DNA from: DATCSE01 sp036568605
Lineage (GTDB): Bacteria > Pseudomonadota > Gammaproteobacteria > Burkholderiales > Burkholderiaceae_C
Reading direction: 5' to 3'
Length of the DNA stretch: 7,682 nucleotides
Assembly (NCBI GenBank): GCA_036568605.1
Contig: DATCSE010000350.1
Span: forward strand, 1 to 7,682
Positions 1 to 7,682 of this stretch are shown here, piece after piece. Below the pieces are notes generated by a model. It ran no database searches. It worked only from the letters and a program-made list of their open reading frames with translations, and had not been told where the DNA came from. Made by a program: the position numbers and the translations under genes. Position 1 is the first letter of the stretch; every line of letters begins with the position of its first letter.

Positions 1-244
1 CGACCGGCTCGAGCAGGTCGGCCGCCGCGACGACCAGCGCCTTCAGGTAGCCGACGAACCCGTCGACCGACGCACTCGCGCTGGCCGGCACCTCGGCGGT
101 CACGGGCGGCGGGTTGTTGCTCCCGCCACCGCCATTCCCGCCGTTGTCGTCGCCACCGCCGCCGCAGGCGACCAGCAGTACCGCCGCAGCCAGCGCCGCG
201 AGCACCGGGCCCAGCAGCGCGAAGAATTTCGAGGGATGTCTCAT
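1..244 (-). CDS. Putative lipoprotein with Gly/Asn-rich linker (3' end outside window)
   Basis: The first 81 residues are visible; the rest lies beyond position 1. The protein begins MRHPSKFF, followed by a hydrophobic stretch (about residues 8-26) that ends in the lipobox L-V-A-C with Cys27. This is a typical type II (lipoprotein) signal peptide, so the mature protein should be lipid-anchored in the cell envelope. After Cys27 comes a low-complexity Gly/Asp/Asn/Ser linker (residues 28-44), then Pro-rich and Ala/Ser-rich sequence leading into an apparently folded part (GFVGYLKALVVAAADLLEPV). The ATG at 244-242 is chosen because GGAGGT (256-251) lies 6 nt upstream. The start is 29 nt downstream of the DUF4331 stop, so the two are probably co-transcribed and may act together at the envelope. 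No family is recognisable from the visible part. The lipoprotein call is solid; the function is unknown. Confidence 0.85.
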   Translation of the reverse strand, partial: MRHPSKFFALLGPVLAALAAAVLLVACGGGGDDNGGNGGGGSNNPPPVTAEVPASASASVDGFVGYLKALVVAAADLLEPV

Positions 245-268
245 GATCGAACCTCCGTGTGATCGATC
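245..268 (-). promoter_or_regulatory. Ribosome-binding site in the loop of a small hairpin
   Basis: On the minus strand the lipoprotein ATG is immediately preceded by TCGATC (250-245). The complementary GATCGA (268-263) lies upstream and the 12-nt segment between them contains the Shine-Dalgarno GGAGGT (256-251). The 6-bp stem would present the ribosome-binding site in a loop and end exactly at the start codon. The sequence match is direct. A regulatory effect is inference, and a 6-bp stem made of GATC-like words can arise by chance. Confidence 0.35.
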
Positions 269-273
269 GACCG

Positions 274-1839
274 TCATTGCGCACCCGGCAACGGCGTGCC
301 GAGGTACGGGAAGCCCGGCAGCAGCGGCCCCGCCGCGCGCACCTTGGGTCCGGCCTGGTCGACGCCGTCATGCAGCCCGTAGACCGCCGTGCCCAGCGGC
401 ACCGCCGAGGGCTTGCAGGCCGCGCCGAACTTGAACGCGTCGTTGTCGCCGTTCGCGACGCACAGCCCGCCCATCACCGCGACCAGCGAGATGTCGACGA
501 TGTCGTCGTTGGGCCGCCGGCCGTTCGGATAACCCGCGAGGTCCTGCGGTGCCGGCCCCAGCAGCCCGCCCAGCAGGCCAAGCCGGTTCTGCTGCGCAAA
601 CGGCGTCGCGGGGATCGCGGTGTTCAGCCGCAGCATCTCCGACGGCGTCACCGAGCTCGGCTGGTTCACGCCCTTGATGCCGGTCAGGAAGGTCGTGACC
701 AGGTCGTTGCGCGGGTAGTTCGTCGGCGCGATGTTCGGCGCCGCGAGCGCGATCTCGAGCAGCTTGGGCAGCGTCGGGTTCGTCACGTAGGTCGCGAACT
801 GCGCGTCGTCCTTGGGCTTGGAGGCGTTGAAACGGTCCTTGTCGTTCAGGCCGATCACGACCTCGTTGACCAGCGGCATGCCCAGCCGCGAGACCTGCGT
901 CCACGCGCCGCCGTGGAGAGCGGCGGTCTGGTAGCCGTTCTTCGGCGCGCCGCTCAGCAGGCTGCCCTGGCGCAGGCTCGCGGTGGTCCAGCCGCCGATC
1001 ACCGGCTCGTTCGACGACGTCACCAGGCAGTTCGTCGGCACCTCGAGCGCGAGCGTCGTGACGTTCTTGTCGTCCAGCTTGTCCTCGCCGGCGTCCTTGT
1101 TCGCCGGGTCGAGCAGGAACGCCGCGCTCGGCACGTTGACCAGGTCGAAGATCACGCCCAGGTTGACCGCGAACGGGTCCTTGCGCTGTCCGACGAACAC
1201 CTTGCCGGGCGTCGAGCAGCCCGGGATGTTGACCGTGTGGATGAACTGCGCCGCATACGCCGCGTAGTTGGGGATCGTCTTCGTGCCGATGTTGTCCGAC
1301 GGCTTCGCGAAGGTCGTCGCGCCGCCGTTCGCGTTCGTCAACGAGGCGCGCTGCCCGCCGCGCCGATCGCCGCGCATCACGTCGACCGTGTAGCTCTCGG
1401 TCACGTTGAGGTTCGCGCCGGTCGTGTCGCTGACGCTGCCGAACTGCGTCAGCGGGATCGCGACGTCCGTGCCGCCGACCGACAGCGTCTGGCCCTTGGA
1501 CGTGTTCTTGAAGCGGAACTGGAAGGTGATGTCTTCCTTCGCGTCGCCGTTGTTGTCGATGTGGATCTCGTACAGCGCATTCGGATCCATCTTGAAGAAG
1601 TTCGGGCCGCCGTACGCGTCCTGCAGCGGCAGGTAGTTCGCGATCAGCGTCACGTAGCCGCTGCGGCCGCTCTCGTAGCTGTTGAACATGTAGAAGTCGG
1701 TCGCGTCGACCTTCGGCGTCGTCGTGATCGCCGGCGCTTCGCGGTGGCTGGAGGCCTGCGCCGGCAGGTGGGCCGCGAGCGCGGCGACCGCAGCAGCGCA
1801 CAGCGGCAGCAGCCGCGCGGGGAATGCTCGAGTTGTCAT
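274..1839 (-). CDS. Secreted DUF4331 family protein
   Basis: A 521-residue protein of the DUF4331 family, which has no established biochemical function. It starts with an export signal: Arg-containing n-region, hydrophobic core (about residues 9-24) and an A-Q-A cleavage motif ending near residue 29. The mature N-terminus begins SSHREAP, the hallmark of the family. Next come D-A-T-D-F-Y-M-F (about 46-52), a segment YVTLIANYLPLQD, and N-A-L-Y-E-I-H-I-D-N-N-G-D (about 87-99), all typical of these proteins. The C-terminal part contains RPNDDIVDISL, also family-like. The ATG at 1839-1837 is supported by an AGGAAAGGA stretch (1855-1847) 7 nt upstream. It is followed 29 nt later by a lipoprotein gene, suggesting an envelope-associated pair. 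Family membership is confident. The product is probably periplasmic or exported, since no membrane anchor or lipobox is seen beyond the signal. Confidence 0.92.
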   Translation of the reverse strand: MTTRAFPARLLPLCAAAVAALAAHLPAQASSHREAPAITTTPKVDATDFYMFNSYESGRSGYVTLIANYLPLQDAYGGPNFFKMDPNALYEIHIDNNGDAKEDITFQFRFKNTSKGQTLSVGGTDVAIPLTQFGSVSDTTGANLNVTESYTVDVMRGDRRGGQRASLTNANGGATTFAKPSDNIGTKTIPNYAAYAAQFIHTVNIPGCSTPGKVFVGQRKDPFAVNLGVIFDLVNVPSAAFLLDPANKDAGEDKLDDKNVTTLALEVPTNCLVTSSNEPVIGGWTTASLRQGSLLSGAPKNGYQTAALHGGAWTQVSRLGMPLVNEVVIGLNDKDRFNASKPKDDAQFATYVTNPTLPKLLEIALAAPNIAPTNYPRNDLVTTFLTGIKGVNQPSSVTPSEMLRLNTAIPATPFAQQNRLGLLGGLLGPAPQDLAGYPNGRRPNDDIVDISLVAVMGGLCVANGDNDAFKFGAACKPSAVPLGTAVYGLHDGVDQAGPKVRAAGPLLPGFPYLGTPLPGAQ

Positions 1840-1966
1840 GGAGTCATCCTTTCCTGGCGTTGTGGAGGTGGACGCAGGTCAACCGCGTCTACCGGCGCCT
1901 TACGCGCGCCGTGCGCCAGTGGATGCAGCGCGATCGAAAAATCGTCGCGCGGAGAGGCGAGGCGCC
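1840..1966 (-). other. Intergenic leader upstream of the DUF4331 gene
   Basis: This 127-nt gap separates the thioesterase stop from the DUF4331 start and is the natural place for the promoter of the DUF4331-lipoprotein pair. It holds a weak imperfect hairpin (1928-1934 with 1941-1948, 7 bp with one bulged base) around an A/T run, and the Shine-Dalgarno of the DUF4331 gene at 1847-1855. No convincing sigma-70 -35/-10 pair and no U-tract terminator were found by eye. Confidence 0.4.
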
Positions 1967-2449
1967 CTAGCCGGGCGAGCGCAGCACCTTCATGCGCTGC
2001 GCGACTTCATGGCGCAGCTCGCGCCGCATCTGCGCCGCGGCGTAGCGGCGCTGCTGGTCGGCGGTCTGCGGCGCGAGCGCCGGCACGGCCACCGGCTTGC
2101 GCTGGTCGTCCATCGCGACCATCGTGAAGAAGCAGCTGTTCGCGTGCCGCATCGTCTGGGTCTGGATGTTCTCGGCCATCACCTTGATGCCGACCTCCAT
2201 CGAGGTCGTACCGGTGTAGTTGACCATCGCGAGAAAGGTGACGAGCTCGCCGACGTGGATGGGCTCGCGGAAGGTCACCTGGTCGACCGACAGCGTCACG
2301 ACATAACGCCCGGCGTAGCGGCTCGCGCAGGCGTAGGCGACCTGGTCGAGCAATTTCAGCACCGTGCCGCCGTGCACGTTGCCGGTGAAGTTGGCCATGT
2401 CCGGCGTCATCAGCACCGTCATCGTCAGCTCGTGTTTCGGCAGCTCCAT
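1967..2449 (-). CDS. Acyl-CoA thioesterase, hotdog fold (ACOT/YciA-like)
   Basis: A 160-residue single-domain hotdog protein, expected to hydrolyse acyl-CoA to free fatty acid and CoA in the cytoplasm. Family landmarks are in order. N-F-T-G-N-V-H-G-G-T-V-L-K-L-L-D (about residues 20-35) is the Asn/His-Gly-Gly start of the long central helix, with Asp35 in the usual catalytic position. VTLSVDQVTFREPIHVGELV (about 51-70) and the G-T-T-S-M-E-V segment near 80-86 are the strand motifs of the ACOT-type domain. The C-terminal FFTMVAMDDQRKPVAVP matches the family's last strand. The remaining charged, Arg-rich tail (about 125-160) is likely helical. The ATG at 2449-2447 is preceded by GGAGGG (2462-2457), 7 nt away. 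The gene starts 28 nt after the patatin-like gene, so the pair is probably one operon. Substrate chain length cannot be read from the sequence. YciA-like enzymes are broad-range. Confidence 0.9.
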   Translation of the reverse strand: MELPKHELTMTVLMTPDMANFTGNVHGGTVLKLLDQVAYACASRYAGRYVVTLSVDQVTFREPIHVGELVTFLAMVNYTGTTSMEVGIKVMAENIQTQTMRHANSCFFTMVAMDDQRKPVAVPALAPQTADQQRRYAAAQMRRELRHEVAQRMKVLRSPG

Positions 2450-2477
2450 GGGCGTTCCCTCCAGATCGGCGTGTGGT

Positions 2478-3563
2478 TCACAGCGGCTGCAGCGGCAGCG
2501 TCAGGCGCCCGCCCGCCCAGGCCTCGAACTCGTCGCGCAAGCGTACGCTTTCGGCGACCTGGCGGCGCCAGGCGCGGATGCGACTCGCGTGGTCGTCGCC
2601 GTAGCGCTTGAAATCGGCGCGGTCGGGCAACTTGCCGTCGGGCAGCGAGGCGACCCAGTGCGGGCTGGGCGACACCACGACGACGTTGGCCAGGTGCTCG
2701 GTCGCGCGGTGCCGGTGCTTCAGGAACTTGTCGAGCCAGCCCGGGATGACGGTCTTCTGAAAGTGCGGATACAGCACCAGGCCGTCGTGCATGGACGCGT
2801 AGTTCAGGTGCAGGTGGTAGTCGGTGATGCCGCCGTCCCAGTACAGCCCTGGGGGCGCGCCGGGGATGTCGGGCACCGGCGCCAGCCAGTATGGGATCGA
2901 GCAACTTGCGAGGATGCTGGTGCCGAGGTTCGCCGGCGTCAGCGCGACGCTGTGCGTGCGGTAGTCGTGCAGGCGGACCGGCAACTCACCGCGCGGGTCG
3001 GAGAACACGACCCGCTCCCACCAGCCGCCCATCCAGGTCCGCTTGACCGCGTTGGCCGCGAACGCGCCCGCATGCGCGAGCGGCGTGCTGATCGCCGACA
3101 ACGCCTTGCCGTCGCGGCGCAGCAGGTTCCGGCCGCGGCTCGTGAACACGTGCAGCCGGAAGCGCGGATGCGCCAGCACCTCGTCGGCACGCGGGCCGAA
3201 GCGCTGTTCGAGGTTTGCGCCGAACACTTCGCTGACATGGCGCGGGTGCGGCAGCTTGCCGGGCGCGTGCTCGTAGCGCTGCTCGATGTAGTCCGCGGCC
3301 ATCTGCGCGAAGGCTTGCACCGGGTCGTCCAGGCAGGCGCAGGCCATGCGCCAGGCGCCGATCGAGGCGCCGAGCAGGTGGACGGGGTGATGCGTCGTCG
3401 CGAGCCAGCTGCCGAACAGGTACTGGTCCAGCGGCGTCAGCGCCAGGCCTTTCGGGCCGCCGGCTGCGGCGGGGATCGCCCGAACATCGTCGGGGCGCAG
3501 GCCGCGCTCGCGCAGGATCGCGAGGGCGCGCGGGCCGGCGTGTATTTCGAGCGCCGGAGTCAC
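2478..3563 (-). CDS. Patatin-like phospholipase
   Basis: A 361-residue patatin-family protein, predicted to be a serine acyl hydrolase (phospholipase A / lipid esterase) using a Ser-Asp dyad. Three diagnostic motifs are visible. A glycine-rich oxyanion loop AAAGGPKGL lies at about residues 32-40. The nucleophile elbow G-A-S-I-G has Ser67. The D-G-G motif, in YWDGGITDYH, has Asp243. No signal peptide is seen, so it is probably cytoplasmic or acts at the inner membrane face. The start is a GTG at 3563-3561, because no ATG, GTG or TTG lies in frame between it and the in-frame upstream stop, which is the tex TGA at 3659-3657. The first in-frame internal ATG (residue 73) falls after the catalytic serine and cannot be the start. 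The only nearby Shine-Dalgarno-like word, GAGGG (3575-3571), belongs to the end of the adjacent repeat. A thioesterase gene follows after 28 nt, which fits acyl-chain release and recycling. Confidence 0.9.
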   Translation of the reverse strand: MTPALEIHAGPRALAILRERGLRPDDVRAIPAAAGGPKGLALTPLDQYLFGSWLATTHHPVHLLGASIGAWRMACACLDDPVQAFAQMAADYIEQRYEHAPGKLPHPRHVSEVFGANLEQRFGPRADEVLAHPRFRLHVFTSRGRNLLRRDGKALSAISTPLAHAGAFAANAVKRTWMGGWWERVVFSDPRGELPVRLHDYRTHSVALTPANLGTSILASCSIPYWLAPVPDIPGAPPGLYWDGGITDYHLHLNYASMHDGLVLYPHFQKTVIPGWLDKFLKHRHRATEHLANVVVVSPSPHWVASLPDGKLPDRADFKRYGDDHASRIRAWRRQVAESVRLRDEFEAWAGGRLTLPLQPL

Positions 3564-3567
3564 GCGA

Positions 3568-3647
3568 TGGCCCTCACCCCAACCCTCTCCCAGAGGGAGA
3601 GGGAGTGTGTCCCCTCTCCCTCCGGGAGAGGGCTGGGGTGAGGGCCA
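3568..3647. repeat. 80-bp composite inverted repeat, REP/BIME-like dispersed element
   Basis: Positions 3568-3603 and 3612-3647 form 36-bp arms that are reverse complements with about two mismatches, around an 8-nt centre (AGTGTGTC). Each arm also holds its own perfect hairpin. In the first, CCCTCTCCC (3583-3591) pairs with GGGAGAGGG (3595-3603). In the second, the same 9-mers lie at 3612-3620 and 3624-3632. The element can therefore fold as one long stem or as two small hairpins flanked by a GGCCCTCACCCC / GGGGTGAGGGCC clamp. This C/G-rich TGGCCCTCACCCC sequence is a familiar dispersed intergenic repeat of proteobacterial genomes, where its translation gives spurious peptides like ALTPTLSQRERE. 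It sits between the tex stop and the patatin start and leaves only 9 and 4 nt of other sequence. A U-tract is absent, so a Rho-independent terminator is not supported. Confidence 0.88.
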
Positions 3648-3656
3648 GCGAGCGCC

Positions 3657-6011
<2,355 letters not shown>

Positions 6012-6057
6012 GAAAACGAGCCCCCGGACGCAGGGGCACAACAGCCAGAACGAAGCG

Positions 6058-6091
6058 GCGCAGTGTGCCACAGCGCGGCGGCACACTGCGC
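6058..6091. repeat. Perfect 12-bp inverted repeat in the tex upstream spacer
   Basis: GCGCAGTGTGCC at 6058-6069 is the exact reverse complement of GGCACACTGCGC at 6080-6091, with a 10-nt spacer. It lies 76 nt past the stop of the four-cysteine protein gene and 46 nt before the preferred tex start. As RNA on the minus strand it would form a strong hairpin, followed by a mildly T-rich stretch (TTCGTTCTGGCTGTTG) but no true U-tract. It could be a terminator for the upstream gene or an operator or leader structure for tex; the sequence does not decide between them. Confidence 0.7.
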
Positions 6092-6166
6092 TCGCGACGC
6101 GATGCGTTACGCCTGGCGGCTCAACTCACGCGGGCCAGCGGCCGGCAGACCATCCGCTCAAGGCGC

Positions 6167-6679
6167 TCACTGCGTCGGCGGGGGCGGCGGCGCGTAAGGC
6201 GGCGGTTGGTCGGGCGGCGTCGCCTGTGGCGGCGCCTCGGTGGGCGGCGGCGGTGGCGGCTTGCCGATTTCGACCGTCACCTTCTCGCGGTACAGGCCGC
6301 CGCCCTTCACGCTGCCCGAGACGGTGCCCTGGCCGAGGACGCGGTCGCGACAGTCCTTCGCATCTTGCGGCGGCAGCGGCTTGCAGCGCTCCAGCGCGTT
6401 CTGCCGATACATCGCGCCGTGGTCGTCGAGCTGGCCCTGGCGTGCGGCCTGCAACGCGGCGGCGGCTTCGCGCAGGCAGGTCTCCTTGGACTGACCCGAT
6501 TCGCCGGTCAGGCAACGTGCCCGCTCCTGCTCGTAGCGCGCCCGCGCGCCGGCGGTGGCCGGGTCCTGCCCCGTGGCTGCCGCGGCCGACAGTGTCGTGC
6601 CCCATAGCGCAGCCGCGGTGAGCAGCAAGCCGAGCGAGCGGCTTCGCGTACGTTTCGAATGAGAGGATCGGAAAGTCAT
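6167..6679 (-). CDS. Exported four-cysteine protein with proline-rich C-terminus, unknown function
   Basis: A 170-residue protein of unknown function. The N-terminus is strongly basic (RSSHSKRTRSRS), followed by a hydrophobic segment (about residues 16-30) and an Ala-rich region ending near residue 35 (SAAAA-TG), a standard Sec signal peptide. The mature part is a charged helical region with Cys56 and Cys68 (11 residues between) and Cys99 and Cys110 (10 between), suggesting two disulfides in the periplasm. It is followed by GTVSGSVKGGGLYREKVTVE (about 118-137). The last 30 residues are mostly proline. The layout (RARC.., ETC.., ERC.., then GTVSGSV.GGG) resembles a family of uncharacterised Burkholderiales proteins I recall only as hypothetical. 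The ATG at 6679-6677 is chosen because AAGGAG (6691-6686) lies 6 nt upstream. A start at 6715 would add 12 residues ahead of the signal peptide and is not supported. It is probably transcribed on its own. Confidence 0.82.
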   Translation of the reverse strand: MTFRSSHSKRTRSRSLGLLLTAAALWGTTLSAAAATGQDPATAGARARYEQERARCLTGESGQSKETCLREAAAALQAARQGQLDDHGAMYRQNALERCKPLPPQDAKDCRDRVLGQGTVSGSVKGGGLYREKVTVEIGKPPPPPPTEAPPQATPPDQPPPYAPPPPPTQ

Positions 6680-6685
6680 TGATGG

Positions 6686-6691
6686 CTCCTT
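6686..6691 (-). promoter_or_regulatory. Ribosome-binding site deciding the start of the four-cysteine protein
   Basis: AAGGAG on the minus strand lies 6 nt before the ATG at 6679-6677. It supports that ATG over the in-frame start 36 nt further upstream at 6715, which would place this site inside the coding region. Confidence 0.75.
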
Positions 6692-6810
6692 GTGGACGAC
6701 CCCTCCGCCCCACAAGACAGTCTAGGAACGAGCGCGCCGCCCGTGCGAGCCCCTGTTCGCCGAGATCGATGTAGGAAATGTCCGGCACACCGCCCCTGGC
6801 GCGAGGTGGT

Positions 6811-6831
6811 GCGCTGCCTGTTCAGGCGCGC
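6811..6831 (-). terminator. Possible weak hairpin terminator after the FAD oxidoreductase gene
   Basis: Four nt after the TGA at 6838-6836, the minus strand reads GCGCGCCTG-AA-CAGGC-A-GCGC. This is a 9-bp stem with one bulged A and a very tight loop. No U-tract follows, so intrinsic termination is doubtful. It may serve as an RNA 3'-end stabiliser or be chance in GC-rich DNA. Confidence 0.3.
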
Positions 6832-6835
6832 TTCG

Positions 6836-7682
6836 TCAACGCGCGTCTGCGCCGTGGGTAAGCATCGCCAGCACGCCCAGCCCCGCGGCAACGCCGCTGG
6901 CGAAGCACGCGGTCAGCAGATAGCCGCCGGTCGGCGCTTCCCAGTCCAGCATCTCGCCGGCGCAGAACACGCCCGGGCAGTCGTGCAGCATCAGGTCGTC
7001 GCGCAGCGATTCGAAACGCACGCCGCCGGCCGTGCTGATCGCCTCGGCCACCGGGCGCGCCGCCGCGAGCGTCAACGGCACGGCCTTGATGGCCTCGGCG
7101 AGCCGGCGCGGATCGGCGATCTGCTCGCGCGACAGGCACTCGTGCAGCAGCGCCGCTTTCACGCCGGCGAGGCCGAGGCGGCTCTTCAGATGCGTCGCGA
7201 GGGAGCGCGAGCCGCGCGGGCGTGCGACCTCGGCCGCGACCCGTGTGGCCTCCAGCGCCGGCAGCAGATCGAGCCGCACGGTCAGCGAACCGCCTTGCGC
7301 GATCCGATCGCGGATCGAGGCCGACAGTGCGTAGACCAGGCTGCCTTCGATCCCGGTCTCGGTGACGACGCACTCGCCGATTTGCGCGGCCGGCGCAGCG
7401 CCGTCACCGCTCACGGTCAACGCGACGTTCTTCAGCGGCGCGCCGGCGTGACGGCTGCGGAAGTATTCGCTCCAGCCGCCGGCCACGTCGAACCCGCAGT
7501 TCGACGGCTGCAGCGGCGCGACCGCGGCGCCGGCCTCGATCAGCGACAGCACCCAGGCGCCGTCCGAGCCCAGCCGCGGCCAACTCGCGCCGCCGAGCGC
7601 GAGCACGACCGCATCGAATGCCAGCGCGACCTCGCCGTCCGGCGTCGCGAAGCGCAGCGTGCGGTCCTGCGGGGCACCCTGC
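6836..7682 (-). CDS. HI0933-like NAD(P)/FAD-dependent oxidoreductase (5' end outside window)
   Basis: About 281 C-terminal residues are visible; full-length relatives are about 400, so the N-terminal Rossmann GxGxxG motif lies beyond 7682. The open frame continues to the window edge. The GTG at 7606 is an internal valine, since the coding match extends upstream of it (DGEVALAFDAVVLALGG). Family features are DAVVLALGGASWPRLGSDGAW near the visible N-terminus, which is the conserved G-G-x-S-x-P-x-x-G-S-D-G turn of HI0933/YhiN-like flavoproteins (COG2081). The C-terminal dinucleotide-binding end is also present, with VFCAGEMLDWEAPTGGY followed by an Ala/Gly-rich helix. The sub-family resembles the PP_4765-type flavoproteins (TIGR03862), but this is from memory. 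These are predicted cytosolic flavoproteins with no firmly assigned substrate. The gene ends 156 nt before the next start, probably as a separate unit. Confidence 0.9.
   Translation of the reverse strand, partial: QGAPQDRTLRFATPDGEVALAFDAVVLALGGASWPRLGSDGAWVLSLIEAGAAVAPLQPSNCGFDVAGGWSEYFRSRHAGAPLKNVALTVSGDGAAPAAQIGECVVTETGIEGSLVYALSASIRDRIAQGGSLTVRLDLLPALEATRVAAEVARPRGSRSLATHLKSRLGLAGVKAALLHECLSREQIADPRRLAEAIKAVPLTLAAARPVAEAISTAGGVRFESLRDDLMLHDCPGVFCAGEMLDWEAPTGGYLLTACFASGVAAGLGVLAMLTHGADAR

Noticed and set aside
1928..1950. Imperfect hairpin around CGAAAA after the thioesterase stop as a terminator
   Set aside because: The stem is short with a bulge, and the T-run on the minus strand is in the loop rather than after the stem.
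6060..6080. TGGCAC on the minus strand upstream of tex as a sigma-54 -24 element
   Set aside because: The matching -12 TTGC is absent at the required spacing, and the word is simply part of the 12-bp inverted repeat.
6178..6265. GGCGG-rich run as a possible tandem repeat or G-quadruplex element
   Set aside because: It is explained by the polyproline-coding tail of the four-cysteine protein gene; no regular repeat unit is present.
6126..6788. Minus-strand open frame overlapping the four-cysteine protein gene in another frame
   Set aside because: Its sequence is Arg/Ala-rich with no domain, and the overlapping frame has a signal peptide, cysteine pattern and a good ribosome-binding site.
6680..6835. 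Promoter for the four-cysteine protein gene (for example TAGACT at about 6718-6723 as a -10 box)
   Set aside because: No acceptable -35 partner was found; a three-of-six -10 match is not enough.

Overview
The window is about 7.7 kb of very GC-rich bacterial DNA, with strong G/C bias at third codon positions. All six supported genes lie on the minus strand. Codon style, the gene families and a dispersed CCCTCACCCC-type repeat suggest a betaproteobacterium, probably Burkholderiales (Rubrivivax/Leptothrix-like). This is inferred from general family knowledge, not from a search. No rRNA, tRNA, CRISPR array, insertion sequence or phage gene was seen. The region reads as chromosomal core with small accessory parts.

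In the direction of transcription (high to low coordinates), the window opens inside a gene for a HI0933-like FAD-dependent oxidoreductase (7682-6836, 5' end missing). A small hairpin follows its stop. Next is a 170-aa exported protein of unknown function with four cysteines and a proline-rich tail (6679-6167). The spacer after it carries a perfect 12-bp inverted repeat (6058-6091). Then comes tex (6011-3657), an RNA-binding transcription accessory protein, best read from a TTG start. An 80-bp composite inverted repeat (3568-3647) fills almost the whole gap between tex and the next gene.

That next gene encodes a patatin-like phospholipase (3563-2478), followed after 28 nt by a hotdog-fold acyl-CoA thioesterase (2449-1967). 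The two look like a lipid/acyl turnover operon. After a 127-nt gap come a secreted DUF4331 protein (1839-274) and, 29 nt later, the start of a lipoprotein with a glycine-rich linker (244 to beyond position 1). These form a probable two-gene cell-envelope operon.

No obviously new multi-gene system is visible. The most interesting points are three. The repeat abuts the patatin start and appears to supply its ribosome-binding site. The 12-bp inverted repeat lies just upstream of tex. Three exported proteins have no established function: the DUF4331 protein, its lipoprotein partner and the four-cysteine protein.
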